From Terasakiella brassicae (GTDB lineage Bacteria; Pseudomonadota; Alphaproteobacteria; Rhodospirillales; Terasakiellaceae), in the NCBI RefSeq assembly GCF_014641495.1, contig NZ_BMHV01000012.1:1-64000 (forward strand): 64,000 nucleotides of DNA, in the 5' to 3' direction. Both the position numbers and the translations under genes were made by a program. The notes under the pieces were generated by a model that was not told the DNA's origin, ran no database searches, and saw only the letters and a program-made list of their open reading frames with translations. Positions within the stretch are counted from its first letter, which is position 1. The number at the start of each line of letters is the position of its first letter. Below are positions 36,138 to 46,116 of the stretch, piece after piece.

Positions 36138-36770
36138 ATGGCTGGGAACGCAAACGTACTCACAGATGATAGCCTGTTGAGCCTTTTAGACCAAAAGCTG
36201 AATGAAATTGGGAAGTTTCTGGCCCTGATCAGCGGTCTGGCAGTTTTTTCATTAATGATTTTGGCGGTGTTATCCGTCAGTGGGCGTAATTTTTTCAATC
36301 ATCCTTTACCGGGATATATTGACTGGATCGAACAGGCGATGCCCCTGATTGCCTTTATGGGGATTTCCTATACACAACGAAATGGCGGCCATATTCGTAT
36401 GGACATGGTTGTCGGCAAGTTGAAAGGCCGCACCCTTTATGCGGCAGAATTACTGACGACCCTCGCCATTCTTACTTTGATGTTGCTCATTGTTTGGGGC
36501 AGTTGGGAACATTTCCAACGCAGTTTCGATTTTAACGCACCGATGTGGAGCCGCGATAGCTCTATGGATATTGGTATACCGTTATGGCCGGCAAAATTAT
36601 TGGCGCCGGTGGCTTTTTCGGTTTTATGTCTGCAACTGATTGTTCAGGCGTGGGGTTTTACCAGTGCCTTGATCAGCGGGACAGATCAACCCGTTGCCGT
36701 GCCTTTGATTGAAGATGTGGCGGCGCAGGCAAATCACGAAGCCAGTCACTTAACCGGTCACGATGACTAA
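36138..36770 (+). CDS. dctQ: TRAP transporter small permease, DctQ family
   Basis: A 210-residue inner-membrane protein with four membrane helices and the family pattern (SVSGRNFFNHPLPGYIDWIEQ, GISYTQRNGGHIRMDMV). The N-terminal 30 residues and the C-terminal 35 residues are cytosolic. DctQ supports DctM in proton- or sodium-driven uptake. AAGGAGGAG before the ATG gives strong initiation. dctM follows after 11 bases. Confidence 0.88.
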   Translation: MAGNANVLTDDSLLSLLDQKLNEIGKFLALISGLAVFSLMILAVLSVSGRNFFNHPLPGYIDWIEQAMPLIAFMGISYTQRNGGHIRMDMVVGKLKGRTLYAAELLTTLAILTLMLLIVWGSWEHFQRSFDFNAPMWSRDSSMDIGIPLWPAKLLAPVAFSVLCLQLIVQAWGFTSALISGTDQPVAVPLIEDVAAQANHEASHLTGHDD

Positions 36771-36781
36771 AGGAAAAGATC

Positions 36782-38185
36782 ATGGAACCTATTGAAATTG
36801 GCTTGATCGTTTCTGGCGGTCTGCTGGTGTTTGTTGTGTTGGGGATGCGGGTGGCGTTTGCTGCCGGTCTTGCGGGCCTTGTCGGCCTCATCTGGATTTT
36901 CTGGGCGAAAAAAGGATACGATCCTGAAGCCTTTATGTGGGCCTTGGGGATTGCGGCCAAAATCGCCGGGCAGGTGCCCCATTCCAAGGTGGCAAATCAG
37001 GCGTTGTCCCTTATTCCAACGTTTATCCTTATCGGTTATCTGGCCTATTATGCCGGATTGACCAAGGCCTTGTTTGAGGCTGCAAAACGCTGGATTGCGT
37101 GGGTGCCGGGCGGTTTGGCCGTTGCGACCGTTTTTGCAACAGCAGGTTTTGCGGCTGTGTCTGGTGCATCGATTGCGACCTCGGCGGTGTTTGCCCGAAT
37201 AGCCATCCCTGAAATGTTAAAGATCGGCTATGACAAAAAATTCGCCGCTGGTGTGGTGGCGGCAGGGGGCACACTTGCCTCTTTGATCCCGCCTTCGGCC
37301 ATTTTGGTTATTTATGCGATTATTGTGGAACAGGATGTGGGTAAACTGTTGCTCGCAGGCTTTATTCCCGGGGCATTTTCTGCCTTGATCTACGCTGGAT
37401 TGATCATCGGTATGGCCTTAACGATTAAAGGGTTTGGCCCGCCGGTATCGGGCTATACGTGGAAAGAACGCTTTGCGTCCTTGCCTCCGTCGCTACCGAT
37501 TGTTTTTGTTGTCTTCATTATTGTTGTCTTTATCTATAACCCGTTTGGCGGCGATGCATGGGGCACACCGACAGAAGGCGGTGCGCTGGGTGCGTTCGTT
37601 GTGTTCTGCATGGCTGTATTTAAGGGCATGCGCTGGGCGGAATTGAAAGATGCCTTGCTGGAAAGTGCCAAACTGTCTGTGATGATCTTTACGATTATCT
37701 GGGGCGTTCTGATTTATGTACGCTTCCTCGGGTTTGCGGACTTGCCGGGTGCGTTTTCCGATTGGGTGACCTCGCTTGATTATTCGCCCATGCTGATCCT
37801 GATTATGATCCTGTTGGCTTATGCCGTACTGGGGATGTTCATGGATGCCATTGGCATGTTGCTGTTGACCTTGCCTGTGGTTTACCCGGCGGTTATGGCA
37901 TTGAATGGTGGCGAAGCTGTAAGTGCAGCAGAAAGTACATTCGGGATGTCCGGTCCCATGTGTGCGGTCTGGTTCGGTATTCTGGTTGTGAAAATGGCTG
38001 AATTTTGCCTGATTACACCACCGATCGGCTTGAACTGCTTTGTGGTTGCCGGTGTGCGTGATGATCTCAGCGTTCAGGATGTTTTCCGTGGTGTGGCACC
38101 GTTCTTCGTGGCCGATGCGATTACCATCGGGCTGTTAATCGCGTTCCCGGCGATTGTGATCTGGCTCCCCAGCTTGGCTGGGTAA
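36782..38185 (+). CDS. dctM: TRAP transporter large permease, DctM family
   Basis: A 467-residue transporter with about twelve or thirteen membrane helices. DctM blocks include AGGTLASLIPPSAILVIYAIIVEQDVGKLLLAGFIPG (abridged pattern AGGTLASLIPPS), GMFMDAIGMLLLTLPVVYP and the late KMAEFCLITPPIGLNCFVVAG. It forms the substrate path of the TRAP system with DctQ and DctP. It is the last gene of the operon and is followed by a strong terminator. Confidence 0.9.
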   Translation: MEPIEIGLIVSGGLLVFVVLGMRVAFAAGLAGLVGLIWIFWAKKGYDPEAFMWALGIAAKIAGQVPHSKVANQALSLIPTFILIGYLAYYAGLTKALFEAAKRWIAWVPGGLAVATVFATAGFAAVSGASIATSAVFARIAIPEMLKIGYDKKFAAGVVAAGGTLASLIPPSAILVIYAIIVEQDVGKLLLAGFIPGAFSALIYAGLIIGMALTIKGFGPPVSGYTWKERFASLPPSLPIVFVVFIIVVFIYNPFGGDAWGTPTEGGALGAFVVFCMAVFKGMRWAELKDALLESAKLSVMIFTIIWGVLIYVRFLGFADLPGAFSDWVTSLDYSPMLILIMILLAYAVLGMFMDAIGMLLLTLPVVYPAVMALNGGEAVSAAESTFGMSGPMCAVWFGILVVKMAEFCLITPPIGLNCFVVAGVRDDLSVQDVFRGVAPFFVADAITIGLLIAFPAIVIWLPSLAG

Positions 38186-38200
38186 GGGACGTTACGTTAT

Positions 38201-38235
38201 AAAAAAGCCACCTCGAAGTTTGAGGTGGCTTTTTT
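38201..38235. terminator. Bidirectional terminator between dctM and the chemoreceptor gene
   Basis: AGCCACCTC (38206-38214) pairs with GAGGTGGCT (38222-38230), with an A run on the left and a T run on the right, so it works for dctM (plus) and the chemoreceptor gene (minus). Confidence 0.92.
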
Positions 38236-38264
38236 GATGCGATGATTAAGTTGGGTTCTGCACG

Positions 38265-40118
38265 TTATCCTTTGCGGATTTGATCAAGGAAGTTATCGAC
38301 CTGTTCGCGCAGGACCGTTGATTGTGACGACAGGGCTTCAGCAGCATCAAGGACGTCTTTGGCGGCTTGACCGTTGCGTTCCGCACTTTGTGACACCTCT
38401 GCCATATCGTTAGAGGCATCTTGTGTACTGTGGGCAGCCTGTTCCACGTTAGAGGCAATCTCCTGCGTTGCAGCACCTTGTTGTTCAACTGCGGCCGCAA
38501 TGGCGGAGGATACCTCGTTCATATGGTCGATCATTTTCGAGACTTCATCAATGGCGTCCACGGCATTTTGTGTGGTCCCTTGAATAGTCGTGATCTGTTG
38601 GGAAATTTCGTCTGTGGCTCTCGCCGTTTGATTGGCAAGGTTTTTCACTTCGGAGGCCACAACCGCAAATCCTTTGCCGGCCTCACCTGCACGGGCCGCT
38701 TCAATGGTGGCATTCAGGGCCAGCAGGTTGGTTTGTTCGGCAATGTCTGTGATTAAACTGATGACTTCGCCGATCTTGTTGGCAGCATCAGCCAAATCAC
38801 GCATGGTGACATTGGTGGTTTCCGCCTGTGTGGCAGCTTGTGCCGCCATTGTTGAGGATTCAGAAACCTGACGGGCAATTTCGTTGATGGAATTGCTGAG
38901 TTCCTCTGCGGCGGAAGAAACTGTATGAACGTTGGTTGTGGCGTTATTGGCCGCATTGGTGGCGCTTGTCGCCCGTTGCTGGTTGGTTGCGGCAATTTCG
39001 CTCATATCCCTTGCGGTTGCTTGCAATTGGGTAGAGGAAGAGGCAACGGAGTTTACAACTTCACCAACCTTGTTTTCAAATTCGCTGGCAAGGGCATCTC
39101 GTTGTTCTCTTTGCTCTGTCGCAAGGCGTTCGCGTTCTTGGGCGCGTTCTTCACTCATGCGTTGGGTATCAATCAGGTTTTGTTTGAAAACGCCCAAGGC
39201 ACTTGCCATATCGCCGATTTCGTCCTTCTGATTTTCAGGAATATCGACATCCAGTTCGCCTTTACTCAAACGGGCCATAGCCTGAACCATATTGACGAGA
39301 GGGGAGGAAATTTTCTTGGTTGCAAAGATAATCGTTAGCAGGATCAGCACGGCTGAGACAACGGCCAGAATAACGTAATTCAGTTTTTCAGTTGTGTTTA
39401 ATTCATCAATTGCATTTTGTTTCGCGTCAATGCGGTCTTTATTGGCTTGAATTTTAGTATCCAGTAAAAGCTCCGTCAGAATAGCAGCACTGTGGTCGAG
39501 TGTGTTTTGAATAACGAGTTGGCGGGAAACTTCTTCGTAAATGAAATTACTTGCAGCTTGATCGGCGCGCTGGTTTCCTAAAAAAACAAGGCTGCGCTCG
39601 TTGGACTCTGCAAAAAGTTTGAAAAGGCGCGGCAGATTATCTGCGGTACGTAACAGATAATTTAAGCGTTTTTGTGCCAATTCACGTTTGGCGGGGGTCT
39701 CGTGTGCGTCGATGGAGGGCTGGATCGCTTTTTCCAATGCGGAGACATCTTGTTGAAGTTGCACAAAGACATTTTCCATCGATGTGCGCATTTCGCGTGT
39801 TTTGAAAACGGCAACTTTGTCGCGTTGTAAAATGCTGCGTTGATGAAAGTTTGTCAGGGCGGCAAAAGAATTTCGCACCTTCGTCAAGCTGCGTTGTACG
39901 CTGATGCTGCCTTCCATCAGGTTATCGGCATTTTCTGCCTTTTGGTTGAGGCTGTCCAAGGTATTTTCAAATAGATTACCTGTTTTAAAGCTGACGCCCA
40001 GGTTGAGGGCAGCCATAAAAAGAACCGGTAAAATACCGAGCAGGATAATTTTTGTTCCCAGTCCCCGTTTGGTTTGTGAGGAGGTTTCCTGTTCAATTGA
40101 ATCGATTGTTGTTGTCAT
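38265..40118 (-). CDS. Methyl-accepting chemotaxis protein
   Basis: A 617-residue chemoreceptor. A membrane helix (about 22-42), a helical periplasmic sensor (about 43-240), a second helix (about 243-263), a HAMP domain (about 265-318) and the cytoplasmic signalling hairpin are present. The hairpin tip has the canonical [20 protein letters not shown] with the CheW/CheA contact glutamate. The C-terminus ends [15 protein letters not shown] with no pentapeptide tether. The preceding gene, 10 bases upstream, encodes a secreted repeat protein that may be a periplasmic ligand partner. Confidence 0.92.
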   Translation of the reverse strand: MTTTIDSIEQETSSQTKRGLGTKIILLGILPVLFMAALNLGVSFKTGNLFENTLDSLNQKAENADNLMEGSISVQRSLTKVRNSFAALTNFHQRSILQRDKVAVFKTREMRTSMENVFVQLQQDVSALEKAIQPSIDAHETPAKRELAQKRLNYLLRTADNLPRLFKLFAESNERSLVFLGNQRADQAASNFIYEEVSRQLVIQNTLDHSAAILTELLLDTKIQANKDRIDAKQNAIDELNTTEKLNYVILAVVSAVLILLTIIFATKKISSPLVNMVQAMARLSKGELDVDIPENQKDEIGDMASALGVFKQNLIDTQRMSEERAQERERLATEQREQRDALASEFENKVGEVVNSVASSSTQLQATARDMSEIAATNQQRATSATNAANNATTNVHTVSSAAEELSNSINEIARQVSESSTMAAQAATQAETTNVTMRDLADAANKIGEVISLITDIAEQTNLLALNATIEAARAGEAGKGFAVVASEVKNLANQTARATDEISQQITTIQGTTQNAVDAIDEVSKMIDHMNEVSSAIAAAVEQQGAATQEIASNVEQAAHSTQDASNDMAEVSQSAERNGQAAKDVLDAAEALSSQSTVLREQVDNFLDQIRKG

Positions 40119-40128
40119 AATATCCTCC

Positions 40129-41058
40129 TTACCACACCATTGCCTGTATCTGGCGATTGACTAAGCCAAGTTTGTCAAACACGGTTGTCGGTGTCTGACC
40201 GGCGGCGGGTTTCGGCATCATCAGCGGGGTGGTCGCCCCCACGGCAACTTTCATGGAAGAAAGTTCGGCAAGGCAGAAAAGAAGTAATTGCTGCACATCG
40301 CTGGGGGTTATATTGCGGGTTTTGCGTTTCGGCAGCACAATCTCGTTGGGAATTTTATATTCGGGCTTTTGGGTTAACCCTTTTAAGCCCTTTAGGGCAT
40401 AATAAGCCAGACTATAGGCATCCGCCGATTGCTTGCCAATGGAAGCAGAGGGTGGTTCCACATCGGCTTTTTTATTTGAGGCCGCCGCAACCAGTTTAAT
40501 TTCTTCGGAAACGGACAGAACGTTATTGAAAACCTCGTTGGGAATTGTATCGGGTATGCCCAACTGAACAATCATGGTCTGTGCGCGTAACAGGTTGAGA
40601 TAGACATCCGTTGGCGTTTTCCCTTCAACGGCTTTTGCTTGCTTTTTGAAGGGAGGTAAATTGAAAGCTTTATCGAATTCGGTTAGCTCGTTGAGGATGG
40701 TTTGAACCTCAATCAGGACATCACCGGGCGTAACCTCTTTGACTTTCGGGGGGGTGATTTCTGACGGTTCCAATCCGTTTACGCGTTTGAGAAGCTGGAT
40801 CTTGGAACGCACGTTCAGGGCTTGTTGCAGCACATGACGGGGTTGACGCTCAGGCAGGTTTGTATCGACATTCATTAAATTTGGGATGCTCAGGTTTGCG
40901 TCATGCAGACGTTCAAGCTGTGCAAGAACATCTTCTGTGACCTGATAGACTTGAGTGGGGGTAACTGTCTCGGCATGGCTTGTATGAGTGGCTAAACCGC
41001 TCACCCATAGGCTGAATGTAAATATGGCAAGACGATACACGTGGTAACGTATAGGCAT
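40129..41058 (-). CDS. Secreted repeat protein of unknown function
   Basis: A 309-residue exported protein with a signal peptide (1-29, ending SHAE). I recognise no family, but the mature part is built of a repeated unit with the core TPxDVYxxLxxxxxxL. Copies begin near residues 33, 72, 110, 148, 210, 251 and 289, most of them about 38 residues apart, with a possible extra copy near 172. Each unit seems to be helix, loop, then an IPN- or LPP-type turn. The gene lies 10 bases upstream of a chemoreceptor gene on the same strand, so the protein may bind ligand for it in the periplasm. Confidence 0.7.
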   Translation of the reverse strand: MPIRYHVYRLAIFTFSLWVSGLATHTSHAETVTPTQVYQVTEDVLAQLERLHDANLSIPNLMNVDTNLPERQPRHVLQQALNVRSKIQLLKRVNGLEPSEITPPKVKEVTPGDVLIEVQTILNELTEFDKAFNLPPFKKQAKAVEGKTPTDVYLNLLRAQTMIVQLGIPDTIPNEVFNNVLSVSEEIKLVAAASNKKADVEPPSASIGKQSADAYSLAYYALKGLKGLTQKPEYKIPNEIVLPKRKTRNITPSDVQQLLLFCLAELSSMKVAVGATTPLMMPKPAAGQTPTTVFDKLGLVNRQIQAMVW

Positions 41059-41313
41059 CTGAAGACTCCGCTGTTAACGCCCCATTTTATGAGGCTTTCT
41101 TTCTTTGTTTTGGAATTAGGTGCCTCTGTTGGACACTCTTTTATCCCTGCTGATGGGGTTAACCCATTCAAATACTTGTCGTTAACAGTACGCTATTTTT
41201 TTGTGTGCTTCAAATTGTCTATACGGATAAATACTAATTTATAATATTGTTCGAATGTAAATGGGGGGTGAAACTCAGCGTGAAGTATGTTGCGAACATT
41301 TGAAACGCAGGGT

Positions 41314-42204
41314 TTAGGCTTGTTTTGCTTCGATAATTTCGCGGCGAATTTTGCGGGTTCGGCTAAATAGTTCTTCCAGTTTGTCGCCTTCCCCCCAGCG
41401 AATCGCACGTTGCAAAAAGGTCAAATCTTCGCTAAATCGCTGTAGAATCTCCAGAACGGCTTCTTTGTTGTTTAAGAAAACATCGCGCCACATCACGGGG
41501 TCAGATGCTGCAATCCGGGTGAAATCCCGAAAACCCGAAGCTGAAAATTTAATGACTTCCTGCTTTAAATGTTCCCCCAAATCGTCGGCTGTTCCCACGA
41601 TGGTATAGGCAATCAGGTGAGGCAGGTGCGAGGTAATGGCCAGCACCATATCGTGATGCTGGGCATCCATAATTTCGATTTGAGAGCCAGCGCGTTCCCA
41701 CAGGGTGCGGACTTTGGCAATGGCGGTTTCATCTGTTCCGGCTGGTGGGGTCAGGATCAACCATCGACCATCAAAAAGTTCGGCAAAGCCGGCTTCCGGG
41801 CCTGAATGTTCCGTCCCGGCGATCGGGTGTGCGGGGACAAAATGGACACCATCGGGCAGATGCTGGGAGACATCGTGAATGATGGATTGTTTGACCGAGC
41901 CAACATCGGTGACGATTGCCCCTTCTTTCAGGCCAGGGGCAAAGGCCGCCGCCGCGTCCCCACAGACACCGGGGGGGGTGCAAATCACAACAAGATCGGC
42001 ATCCTTGACCGCCGCAATAAAGTCGCCGCTTGCGTCATCGGCAAAACCCAGTTCAACAGCCTTGTCACGATGGGCCTGATTGATGTCGCATACGGTGATG
42101 TGAGCGGCACTTCCCGTCTTTTTAACGCTGCGCGCCAGAGAAGACCCGATAAGGCCGATACCGATAAAAGTGACACGATCAAAAAGGATGCCGTCTTTGG
42201 ACAT
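41314..42204 (-). CDS. tyrA: Prephenate/arogenate dehydrogenase (cyclohexadienyl dehydrogenase)
   Basis: A 296-residue dehydrogenase for tyrosine synthesis. It has the NAD(P)-binding GIGLIGSSLARSV near residue 17, VICTPPGVCGD, DVGSVKQS, the catalytic-site HPIAGTEHSGPEAG (near 140) and SHLPHLIAYTIVG. It oxidatively decarboxylates prephenate or arogenate. No ACT domain is present, so feedback by tyrosine may be weak. It is third in an operon after the chorismate mutase and aminotransferase genes; two bases separate it from hisC. Confidence 0.92.
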   Translation of the reverse strand: MSKDGILFDRVTFIGIGLIGSSLARSVKKTGSAAHITVCDINQAHRDKAVELGFADDASGDFIAAVKDADLVVICTPPGVCGDAAAAFAPGLKEGAIVTDVGSVKQSIIHDVSQHLPDGVHFVPAHPIAGTEHSGPEAGFAELFDGRWLILTPPAGTDETAIAKVRTLWERAGSQIEIMDAQHHDMVLAITSHLPHLIAYTIVGTADDLGEHLKQEVIKFSASGFRDFTRIAASDPVMWRDVFLNNKEAVLEILQRFSEDLTFLQRAIRWGEGDKLEELFSRTRKIRREIIEAKQA

Positions 42205-42206
42205 TT

Positions 42207-43298
42207 TTATTTACTCATAAACTCGGTTAATGCGCCCATGAACGCTTTCATTTCGTCTTCTGTACCGATGGAGACACGCAAGCAATCCCCCAGACCATAA
42301 GCTGCCATCGCGCGAACGATGATCCCCTTGGAACGCAGGAATTCATCGGCAGCGCGTGAAGAATGCCCATCCTGATGGGGGAAACGCACAAGGGCGAAGT
42401 TGGCGTAACTGGTTGTGCAGGTCAGGCCCAGTTTACGGCATTCGTTTTCGGTCCAGCGCAGCCATTGTGTGTTGTGTTTGCGGGTTTTGGCGACAAACAA
42501 GTCATCATCCAGTGCGGCTTCACCGGCGGCCAAGGCCACAGCCGTCACATTGAACGGGTTACGCGCACGATTAAGAACATCGGCGATTTCTTCTGATCCA
42601 TAGGCCCAACCGAGACGAATGCCGCCCAAGCCATACATTTTCGAGAACGTACGCGTCATAACGGTATTTTGTGTTTTTTCGACCAGTTCAATCCCGGCTT
42701 CGTAATCGTCTTCGGTCATAAATTCGGCATAGGCCGCATCAATGACAAGCAAGATATCATCGCGCAAACCATTGCGCAGGCGGGTCATTTCCGTTTTGGG
42801 AATATAAGTGCCTGTCGGGTTATTCGGGTTGGCGACAAAAACGATTTTTGTTTTCTCCGTTACCGCAGCCAGCATGGCATCTACATCGGTGGTCAAATCC
42901 GTTTCCATTGCGGTAACAGGCGTTGCCCCGGCTGCTTTGGCGGCAATGGGGTACATCAGGAAACCGTGATCGGAATAAAGCACTTCATCACCGGGACCGG
43001 CATAGGCGCGACACAGCAGGCCGAGTAATTCATCCGAGCCTGCACCGCAGACGATGCGGTCTGCATCAATATGATATTTGGCCGCAAGCTTTTGGCGCAG
43101 TGCCTTACAGCCGCCATCGGGGTAGCGATGCTGGGTATCGGCGGCGGCTTTCATGGCGATAATGGCGCTGGGGGCCGGGCCGAACGGACCTTCGTTGGAG
43201 GCCAGCTTGATAATGCGGTCGACACCTTCGATTGCAGATTCACCGCCTTTGTACGGCGTAATGTCCATGATACCCGGACGTGGCGTTAAGATACCCAT
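42207..43298 (-). CDS. hisC: Histidinol-phosphate / aromatic aminotransferase
   Basis: A 363-residue fold-type I PLP enzyme of the HisC family. Blocks: LASNEGPFGP, GAGSDELLGLLCRAY, ANPNNPTGTYI, DAAYAEF and the PLP-lysine segment TRTFSKMYGLGGIRLGW. Located between chorismate mutase and tyrA genes, it probably transaminates phenylpyruvate, 4-hydroxyphenylpyruvate or prephenate as well as, or instead of, imidazole-acetol phosphate. Confidence 0.9.
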   Translation of the reverse strand: MGILTPRPGIMDITPYKGGESAIEGVDRIIKLASNEGPFGPAPSAIIAMKAAADTQHRYPDGGCKALRQKLAAKYHIDADRIVCGAGSDELLGLLCRAYAGPGDEVLYSDHGFLMYPIAAKAAGATPVTAMETDLTTDVDAMLAAVTEKTKIVFVANPNNPTGTYIPKTEMTRLRNGLRDDILLVIDAAYAEFMTEDDYEAGIELVEKTQNTVMTRTFSKMYGLGGIRLGWAYGSEEIADVLNRARNPFNVTAVALAAGEAALDDDLFVAKTRKHNTQWLRWTENECRKLGLTCTTSYANFALVRFPHQDGHSSRAADEFLRSKGIIVRAMAAYGLGDCLRVSIGTEDEMKAFMGALTEFMSK

Positions 43299-43326
43299 TT
43301 TTGACTTCCCAATTTAGAAATTATGC

Positions 43327-44187
43327 TTAGGCGAGTTCGTCTGCGCTAAAGGGCACGGCGTAACCGCCCAGCTTTAATATTCCTTTAACAGACACACCGT
43401 TTTTGTCGAGGAACTTTTTAACCTCGCTCATGTCTTCATGCAGCACACAGTCTGCTTCGATCAGGAAAAGCCACTGATCGTGCATGGCCTCGTCATGCCA
43501 GTGCCCCTGAATGGAAACATTGAACTCACTGTCCTGAAAATGTGCAGCAACCGTGCGGGTGCTGATTTCCTGATCAAATTCAAGCACGGTGTAATATCGT
43601 TCGTTATCCGTATGGTCATCGGACGGCAAACCGATGATCAAGGCTTCTTCGTAGGTGCCTCGGACTTTTTCGGTTTGTGCGACCGGAAGGCGGGACAAAA
43701 TCTGTGGTGTATTCTCCGCGTGCGAATAAAGATGTCGCCACCACGGATCCGAATCGGAAATGGTCGGAACCGGTAAAACCCCGATTGCCGCATCGCCGTT
43801 TTGGACCGCAGCGATGACGCCGCGAACAGAGGCATGAGACGTCATCGGTGTTTGCGAACCATATTGATCGCGTGCCAAATCCCAGTAAACGGCCCCCGGT
43901 TGCGGCATATAAACAGCCATCGCAAGATGGCCTTGCAGTTTAAGATAGGCCGACATGACCTCGCGCCAGATGCGGACCAGCGCCCCTTTTGGAAAAGGTC
44001 CGCTGTGGCGTGCGATTAGGCGGCGCAGGATTTCGGCTTCGCGGCCCGGGCGCAGTTTGATACCTTCGGCACCTTTGGCGGCACGAACTTCTTCCACAAC
44101 AAGGGCACGTTCCATCAACAGGTCGTGGACGGCATCGTCAATGCGGTCAATTTCTTTTCTAAGTTCTGCGAGTCTGTTTTCGGACAT
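43327..44187 (-). CDS. Chorismate mutase fused to a degenerate prephenate dehydratase-like domain
   Basis: A 286-residue protein. Residues 1-85 form an AroQ-type chorismate mutase (LRKEIDRIDDAVHDLLMERA, KLRPGREAEILRRL), converting chorismate to prephenate. Residues 95-285 align loosely with prephenate dehydratase (VYMPQPGAVY, a DAAIGVLPVPTI block, then an ACT-like end), but the TRF-type catalytic motif is replaced by ERYYTVLEF. Dehydratase activity is doubtful; the domain may be regulatory. It is the first gene of the tyrosine operon and is divergent from metX. Confidence 0.82.
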   Translation of the reverse strand: MSENRLAELRKEIDRIDDAVHDLLMERALVVEEVRAAKGAEGIKLRPGREAEILRRLIARHSGPFPKGALVRIWREVMSAYLKLQGHLAMAVYMPQPGAVYWDLARDQYGSQTPMTSHASVRGVIAAVQNGDAAIGVLPVPTISDSDPWWRHLYSHAENTPQILSRLPVAQTEKVRGTYEEALIIGLPSDDHTDNERYYTVLEFDQEISTRTVAAHFQDSEFNVSIQGHWHDEAMHDQWLFLIEADCVLHEDMSEVKKFLDKNGVSVKGILKLGGYAVPFSADELA

Positions 44188-44245
44188 AGTGCCTCATCCA
44201 TATTGTCGTCTAAATTTGTTGTTAGGAATAATCCGAAAGGATGCG

Positions 44246-44291
44246 AAAGGCAAAGAAAACATTGACAGTTTGCCTTTCAAAAGCCTAGCTA
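44246..44291 (+). promoter_or_regulatory. metX promoter overlapped by a nine-base inverted repeat
   Basis: TTGACA (44262-44267), an 18-base spacer and TAGCTA (44286-44291) form a sigma-70 promoter about 40 bases before the metX ATG. AAAGGCAAA (44246-44254) and TTTGCCTTT (44269-44277) form a perfect inverted repeat that brackets the -35 box, a reasonable operator. It differs from the palindrome at the sahR-metF-metH promoter. Confidence 0.55.
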
Positions 44292-44330
44292 TCCCATCTA
44301 TAAAGCACATTTATTTGAAAAAATTGAACC

Positions 44331-45506
44331 ATGAGCATCGCAGACACCGCAAACAACAATCCGTATGAGGATGATTTCCCCACCCAAAAAGCCATTTTGG
44401 GTATGGATATGCCTATGCGTCTGGATTGTGGGGCGGAGCTGTCGAATTTCTCGATTGCTTATGAAACCTATGGTACCTTAAATGCGGATAAATCCAACGC
44501 CATTTTGGTTACGCATGCCCTGACCGGGGATCAATTTGTTGCCGGGGTCAACCCGGTGACGGGCAAAGCCGGTTGGTGGTCCATTATGGTTGGACCGGGA
44601 AAACCGATTGATACAGATCGTTATTTCGTTATTTGCACGAACGTGTTGGGCGGGTGCATGGGGACGAGCGGTCCCGCTGCGGTGAATCCTGAGACAAACG
44701 AGCCGTGGGGCGTTGATTTCCCGGTGATTACGATTGGCGATATGGTGCGTGCACAGGCCTTGTTGCTGGATGAGATGGGAATTGAAACCCTGTTTAGTGT
44801 CGTCGGTGGATCAATGGGCGGGATGCAGGCGCTTGAATGGGCGGCGGCTTATCCGGAACGGGTTTTTTCCTGTGTGCCAATTGCAACGGCGGCAACGCAC
44901 AGCGCCCAGAATATTGCCTTTTACGAAGTCGGGCGACAGGCCATTATGGCGGACCCGGACTGGTGTGACGGGCATTATCTGAAAGCAGGTAAAAAACCAC
45001 GCAGTGGTGTTTCGGTTGCACGCATGGCGGCCCATATCACTTATATGTCCGAAGCGGCCTTGACGCAAAAATTCGGTCGACGTTTGCAGGACCGGGAAAA
45101 AGTAACCTTCGGGTTTGAAGCCGATTTCCAAATTGAAAGCTATTTGCGCCATCAAGGCAACAGTTTTGTCGAACGTTTCGATGCAAATTCATATTTGTAT
45201 GTGACACGGGCGATGGATTATTTTGATTTGGCGACAACACATGGCAGCGGACGTTTAGCCGATGTTTTCAAGGGAACGGAAATTCGTTTTTGTGTGGTGT
45301 CCTTTTCATCCGATTGGCATTATCTGCCGGAAGAAAGCCGGGTGATCGTGCGCGGATTAACGGGGGCCGGGGCCAATGTGTCCTATGTGGATGTGGTCAG
45401 CGATAAAGGCCATGATGCCTTTTTGCTGGAAGAACCGGCATTTGAACGGGTCATGCGCGGATTTTTGGAAGATGCGGCACGCAAAAGGGGATTGATCGAT
45501 GAATAA
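44331..45506 (+). CDS. metX: Homoserine O-acetyltransferase
   Basis: A 391-residue alpha/beta-hydrolase. Blocks: [10 protein letters not shown], the nucleophile elbow [15 protein letters not shown] (serine), a [19 protein letters not shown] segment and the catalytic Asp/His region ending [10 protein letters not shown]. It acetylates (or succinylates) homoserine at the entry to methionine synthesis. It overlaps metW by eight bases, the usual metXW arrangement; partner MetW is required for activity in several bacteria. Confidence 0.94.
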   Translation: MSIADTANNNPYEDDFPTQKAILGMDMPMRLDCGAELSNFSIAYETYGTLNADKSNAILVTHALTGDQFVAGVNPVTGKAGWWSIMVGPGKPIDTDRYFVICTNVLGGCMGTSGPAAVNPETNEPWGVDFPVITIGDMVRAQALLLDEMGIETLFSVVGGSMGGMQALEWAAAYPERVFSCVPIATAATHSAQNIAFYEVGRQAIMADPDWCDGHYLKAGKKPRSGVSVARMAAHITYMSEAALTQKFGRRLQDREKVTFGFEADFQIESYLRHQGNSFVERFDANSYLYVTRAMDYFDLATTHGSGRLADVFKGTEIRFCVVSFSSDWHYLPEESRVIVRGLTGAGANVSYVDVVSDKGHDAFLLEEPAFERVMRGFLEDAARKRGLIDE

Positions 45507-46116
45507 TGCAAAAGCAATTCGTGTCGATCTGCAAATTATTGCCGATATGATTGAACCGGGTGCGCGCGTTCTGGATGTCGGGTGCAGTGACGGTCAGTTG
45601 TTGGAATATCTGGTCAAAGAAAAAAATGTGCGCGGACGTGGATTGGAAATCAGCCCCAACGGTGTGAATGCGTGCGTTGCCAAAGGATTATCCGTTGTGC
45701 AAGGCGATGCCGAGGAAGACCTTGGATATTATCCGGATAATGGTTTTGATTTTGTTATTCTCAGCCAGACGTTACAAGCAACCCATCACCCGGATCAAAT
45801 TGTCAAAGATTTGCTGCGTTTGGGCAAACGCGCGATTGTGTCCTTCCCCAATTTTGGACATTGGCGGGTGCGCAGTTATCTGTTCTTTAAGGGGCGTATG
45901 CCGGTGAATGAGAGCATGCCCTATCAATGGTATAACTCACCAAACACCCATTTCTGCACGATCAAGGATTTCATTGTCATGTGTGATGAAATGGGGGTCA
46001 CGATCGAACGTTCCATCGCGCTGGATGCCGATGGGCAGGCGCACCGCATTCGGACCAATTTATTTTTTGCCAACCTGTTGGGTGAACAGGCTGTTTTCCT
46101 GCTGCGTAAAGATTAA
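45499..46116 (+). CDS. metW: Methionine biosynthesis protein MetW
   Basis: A 205-residue methyltransferase-fold protein of the MetW family with [14 protein letters not shown] (motif I), [27 protein letters not shown] and [10 protein letters not shown]. It supports MetX function. Its 3' end overlaps the convergent methyltransferase gene by four bases. Confidence 0.92.
   Translation: MNNAKAIRVDLQIIADMIEPGARVLDVGCSDGQLLEYLVKEKNVRGRGLEISPNGVNACVAKGLSVVQGDAEEDLGYYPDNGFDFVILSQTLQATHHPDQIVKDLLRLGKRAIVSFPNFGHWRVRSYLFFKGRMPVNESMPYQWYNSPNTHFCTIKDFIVMCDEMGVTIERSIALDADGQAHRIRTNLFFANLLGEQAVFLLRKD

Noticed and set aside
44188-44330. SAM-II riboswitch before metX
   Set aside because: This class is common before alphaproteobacterial metX/metA, but I could not see its conserved pseudoknot sequence and the predicted promoter leaves only about 30 bases of leader.
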